Source: Methylotenera sp.
GTDB lineage: Bacteria > Pseudomonadota > Gammaproteobacteria > Burkholderiales > Methylophilaceae
NCBI GenBank assembly: GCA_030693535.1
Contig: JAUYAL010000035.1
Location: forward strand, 1-6,670
Direction: 5' to 3'
Length of the DNA: 6,670 nucleotides
Below the pieces are notes generated by a model. The model made no database searches. It saw only the letters and a program-made list of their open reading frames with translations, and was not told where the DNA came from. Below, one piece after another: positions 4,524-6,670 of the stretch; positions within the stretch are counted from its first letter, which is position 1, and every line of letters starts with the position of its first letter. The position numbers and the translations under genes were made by a program.

Positions 4524-5477
4524 ATGAAGGTTTTAATTACGGGTGTAACTGGCTTTGTGGGTAAAGAGCTCTGTGCTGAATTATTAAGTCAAGGGCATGA
4601 AATACTGGTAGCGGTGCGCACTAAAGTTGTTGCAATTAAAAATGTTGAAATGACAATGGTTGGTGAAATTAATCGTGGTACTGATTGGTCAACCGCGTTG
4701 CGCGATGTAGATGTTGTGATTCATCTAGCGGCACGTGTACATGTAATGCATGACACAGTTGTTGATCCCTTGGCTGAGTTTCGCAAGGTTAATGTTGATG
4801 GCACACTTAACCTTGCCCATCAGGCAGCAAGGGCAGATGTAAAACGCTTTATTTTTATTAGCTCAATTAAGGTGAATGGTGAGCATACAGAAGTAGATAA
4901 GCCATTTAAAGAAAGTGATGTTGCTAATCCACAAGACGCCTATGGTGTATCAAAGCTCGAAGCTGAACAAGGCCTATTGCAGATTGCACAGCAAACAGGG
5001 TTGGAGGTGGTGATTATCCGCCCACCATTAGTTTATGGTGCCGGGGTGAAAGCAAACTTTGCAAGTATGATGCGCGCTGTAAAACGTGGCATTCCTCTAC
5101 CATTGGGCGCTATTCACAACAAACGTAGTTTTGTTTATGTAGGTAATTTAGTTAGCCTGATTACAAGGTGTGTTGATCACCCGGCGGCAGTCAGTCAAGT
5201 ATTCTTGGTTTCTGATGGACATGATTTATCAACCACTGAGCTACTAAGTGCGTGTGCTGTTGCGCTTGATGTAAAGTCCAGACTTTTGCCTGTGCCGCAA
5301 AAGCTAATTGAACTTAGTGCTGTTTTAGTTGGTAAAAAAGACATTGCGCAACGCTTGTGTGGCAATTTGCAGGTGGATATTACTAAGGCTCGCACTTTGC
5401 TTGGTTGGGAGCCGTCAGTTTCCGTTGCCGATGGCCTAAAGGCAACTGCACTTGGGCTTGATTCAAAGCTAAAGTAA
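4524..5477 (+). CDS. NAD-dependent sugar-nucleotide epimerase/reductase (extended SDR)
   Basis: This is a cytoplasmic enzyme that changes C4 of a UDP-sugar. Family members are UDP-GlcNAc or UDP-Glc 4-epimerases (GalE, Gne) and the WbpV/WreQ-type 4-reductases that make UDP-QuiNAc. The 317 residues have the NAD-binding Rossmann motif GVTGFVG (7-13) and D62 before VVIHLAA (64-70). FISS (111-114) holds the active-site serine, and YGVSK (140-144) gives catalytic Y140 and K144. RPPLVYGAG (166-174) and RSFVYVGNLV (201-210) line the substrate half. The presence of a phosphoglycosyltransferase next makes a role in surface-polysaccharide initiation likely. I lean to WbpV/WreQ-like because of that pairing, but the sequence alone does not separate reductase from epimerase. 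The ribosome site is weak (GAGAAAG at 4505-4511, 12 nt away). Confidence 0.85.
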   Translation: MKVLITGVTGFVGKELCAELLSQGHEILVAVRTKVVAIKNVEMTMVGEINRGTDWSTALRDVDVVIHLAARVHVMHDTVVDPLAEFRKVNVDGTLNLAHQAARADVKRFIFISSIKVNGEHTEVDKPFKESDVANPQDAYGVSKLEAEQGLLQIAQQTGLEVVIIRPPLVYGAGVKANFASMMRAVKRGIPLPLGAIHNKRSFVYVGNLVSLITRCVDHPAAVSQVFLVSDGHDLSTTELLSACAVALDVKSRLLPVPQKLIELSAVLVGKKDIAQRLCGNLQVDITKARTLLGWEPSVSVADGLKATALGLDSKLK

Positions 5478-5508
5478 GGCTTTAAATTTTTGGAGTGTTC
5501 GACGATTT

Positions 5509-5589
5509 ATGATTAAACAAGGTGGCCAAGCTGTTGGAAATGTTATGTTTGTAGTTGCAAGTAATCATCAAAATTTTATGGCTGATTGA
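5509..5589 (+). CDS. Candidate 26-codon peptide before the sugar transferase
   Basis: An ATG at 5509 opens 26 codons (MIKQGGQAVGNVMFVV...) ending in TGA at 5587-5589, two bases before the transferase ATG at 5592. The transferase lacks an obvious Shine-Dalgarno sequence, so re-initiation from this stop could supply translation. The peptide's own ribosome site, GGAG at 5492-5495, is 13 nt away, which is long. It may be a coupling leader, a relic, or chance. Confidence 0.25.
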   Translation: MIKQGGQAVGNVMFVVASNHQNFMAD

Positions 5590-5591
5590 TA

Positions 5592-6152
5592 ATGAAACGT
5601 TTATTTGATTTATGGTTGGCATTTTTTGCATCACTGTTTTTGCTATTACCGTTTATGTTAATAGCAGCAATGGTACGCTTTACTTCAGCTGGTCCGGTTT
5701 TTTATTGGTCTGGCCGCGTCGGGCGTAATAACAAAATATTCAACATGCCTAAATTTCGCTCTATGCGTGTGGATACGCCAGCTGTAGCAACCCATTTGTT
5801 AGCAGACCCTCAACAGTTTTTAACGCCCATAGGCTCATTTTTACGTAAATCCAGTTTGGATGAGCTGCCACAGCTATGGAGTATTATCAAAGGGGACATG
5901 AGTTTTGTAGGGCCACGTCCTGCATTATTCAATCAGGATGACTTAATCGAATTACGCACACAGCATGGCGTTGATAAACTGGTGCCCGGTTTGACTGGCT
6001 GGGCGCAGATTAACGGGCGCGATGAATTGCCAATTCCTGACAAGGTTGGGCTTGATGTGGAGTATGTAAATAATCAATCCTTTTGGTTTGATTTAAAAAT
6101 ATTACTACTTACTTTCTTGAAGGTTATTCGTAGGGATGGCGTTCAGCATTAG
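5592..6152 (+). CDS. Small phosphoglycosyltransferase (bacterial sugar transferase, PglC/WreU-like)
   Basis: This is a membrane enzyme that moves a sugar-1-phosphate from a UDP-sugar to undecaprenyl phosphate at the inner membrane, starting O-antigen, capsule or glycan units. The 186 residues match the minimal, monotopic form; the extra N-terminal membrane domain of WcaJ/WbaP is absent. A hydrophobic stretch at about 7-29 with P20 fits the re-entrant membrane helix. MPKFRSM (52-58) is followed by RKSSLDELPQLW (85-96), with the catalytic pair D90-E91. GDMSFVGPRPA (101-111), PGLTGWAQINGRDEL (132-146) and the tail FDLKILLLTFLKVI complete the family signature. The ATG at 5592 is preferred over a TTG two codons earlier. 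The gene follows the epimerase by 114 nt, and that enzyme probably makes its substrate. Confidence 0.92.
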   Translation: MKRLFDLWLAFFASLFLLLPFMLIAAMVRFTSAGPVFYWSGRVGRNNKIFNMPKFRSMRVDTPAVATHLLADPQQFLTPIGSFLRKSSLDELPQLWSIIKGDMSFVGPRPALFNQDDLIELRTQHGVDKLVPGLTGWAQINGRDELPIPDKVGLDVEYVNNQSFWFDLKILLLTFLKVIRRDGVQH

Positions 6153-6217
6153 TTGTGCCTATTAGCGTTGCGTGTTTAAACTGCTTATTTTGATGGTTGA
6201 TAGAACCGCCACCATAT

Positions 6218-6248
6218 TTAACAATCTATACGTGAACCAGCGTATAAT
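6218..6248 (+). promoter_or_regulatory. Promoter of ssrA
   Basis: TATAAT (6243-6248) is a perfect -10 box. TTAACA (6218-6223) matches the -35 box in 5 of 6 positions, with a long 19-bp spacer. Transcription would start near 6255 and make a precursor with about 49 extra nucleotides, to be cut at 6304 by RNase P. No clear terminator for the transferase gene lies between 6153 and this promoter. Confidence 0.5.
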
Positions 6249-6303
6249 TCAACCAGTTGATGGAACTAACTTTTAATTTAGTTAGTCACAGCAATACTGA
6301 TTT

Positions 6304-6670
6304 GGGGCTGACCAGGTTTCGACGTGGGTTACAAAGCAGTGCAGGGCATACCGAGGCTCAGATTACCTCGTAAATACAGCTGAAAAAAGTATAGTCGCAA
6401 ACGACGAAACTTACTCTCTAGCAGCTTAGTTCTGTTAGACGCTACACCAGCTCTCCCGTGGGTTGGATTGGGGTAACCCATACGTAGTGTCATATACACG
6501 GGATACGTGTTGTATTGGGCCACTTAATACATCATTAACCTTAAGGTAGCTCGCGTGCAAACTGCTTGTCTGTTGGTGTGTTGCACGTTAAATTAAACAA
6601 CAAGGCTAAGTATGTAGAACTGTCTGTAGAGGATTTGCGGACGGGGGTTCGATTCCCCCCAGCTCCACCA
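6304..6670 (+). ncRNA. ssrA: Transfer-messenger RNA (tmRNA)
   Basis: tmRNA with SmpB rescues ribosomes stalled on broken mRNA and adds a degradation tag. The gene is complete and in one piece. GGGGCTG (6304-6310) pairs with CAGCTCC to form the 7-bp acceptor stem, followed by the discriminator A and an encoded CCA at the last base of the window. The T-arm is GGGGG-TTCGATT-CCCCC. The tag frame is 6397-6429, with resume codon GCA after the conserved TAGTC. It reads ANDETYSLAA then TAG, ending in the LAA recognised by ClpXP. A stem CGAGG (6352-6356) with CCTCG (6366-6370) fits the first pseudoknot upstream of the tag. The 367-nt length is normal. Confidence 0.98.

Noticed and set aside
6329..6523. 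Minus-strand open frame across ssrA
   Set aside because: It lies wholly inside the tmRNA gene, whose structure accounts for the sequence.
6600..6670. tRNA gene at the right edge
   Set aside because: The T-arm and CCA belong to the tRNA-like end of ssrA. Its partner strand is GGGGCTG at 6304, and there is no anticodon arm.

Overview
The window comes from a proteobacterial chromosome. The best lineage clue is the complete one-piece tmRNA gene (ssrA) at the right edge. Its tag reads ANDETYSLAA, close to the ANDE-type tags of Beta- and Gammaproteobacteria, and betaproteobacteria are my preferred guess (inference). The AT-leaning codon use of the sugar genes is compatible but does not decide it.

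Region 1 (1-355) looks like an island edge. A reading frame ends at base 55, followed by an insertion-sequence-like terminus (59-87) and a nest of direct and inverted repeats (148-200). Region 2 (356-1861, minus strand) is a complete hipBA toxin-antitoxin operon. HipB is an XRE-type repressor and HipA a Ser/Thr kinase toxin. Its promoter carries two matching palindromes, ATGTTA-N8-TAACAT, whose centres lie 41 bp apart. Region 3 (1862-3728, minus strand genes) holds a two-gene unit. A 46-codon gene with an excellent Shine-Dalgarno sequence overlaps by 11 nt a 374-residue protein. That protein has a winged-helix N-terminus, a PD-(D/E)XK-like middle and an unrecognised C-terminal domain. The flanking intergenic DNA is rich in hairpins. 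This unit is the best candidate for something undescribed. Region 4 (3671-4393, plus strand) is a Phd/YefM antitoxin plus PIN-domain (VapC/FitB-like) toxin operon, with a consensus -35 box and a palindromic operator over the start site.

Region 5 (4405-6152, plus strand) is probably the tail of a surface-polysaccharide (O-antigen type) cluster. It has a possible remnant of a lost upstream gene, then an NAD-dependent sugar-nucleotide epimerase/reductase (WbpV/GalE-like), then a small PglC-like phosphoglycosyltransferase. The first would make a UDP-sugar; the second would attach its sugar-1-phosphate to undecaprenyl phosphate to start a repeat unit. Region 6 is ssrA with its own promoter. The window ends exactly at the CCA of its tRNA-like end, a place where genomic islands often integrate.

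Overall, two toxin-antitoxin modules flank an unknown AT-rich pair of genes, set between an IS-like scar and a polysaccharide cluster. This fits a mobile or defence-type cargo block joined to core genome, though no integrase or duplicated attachment site is visible here.
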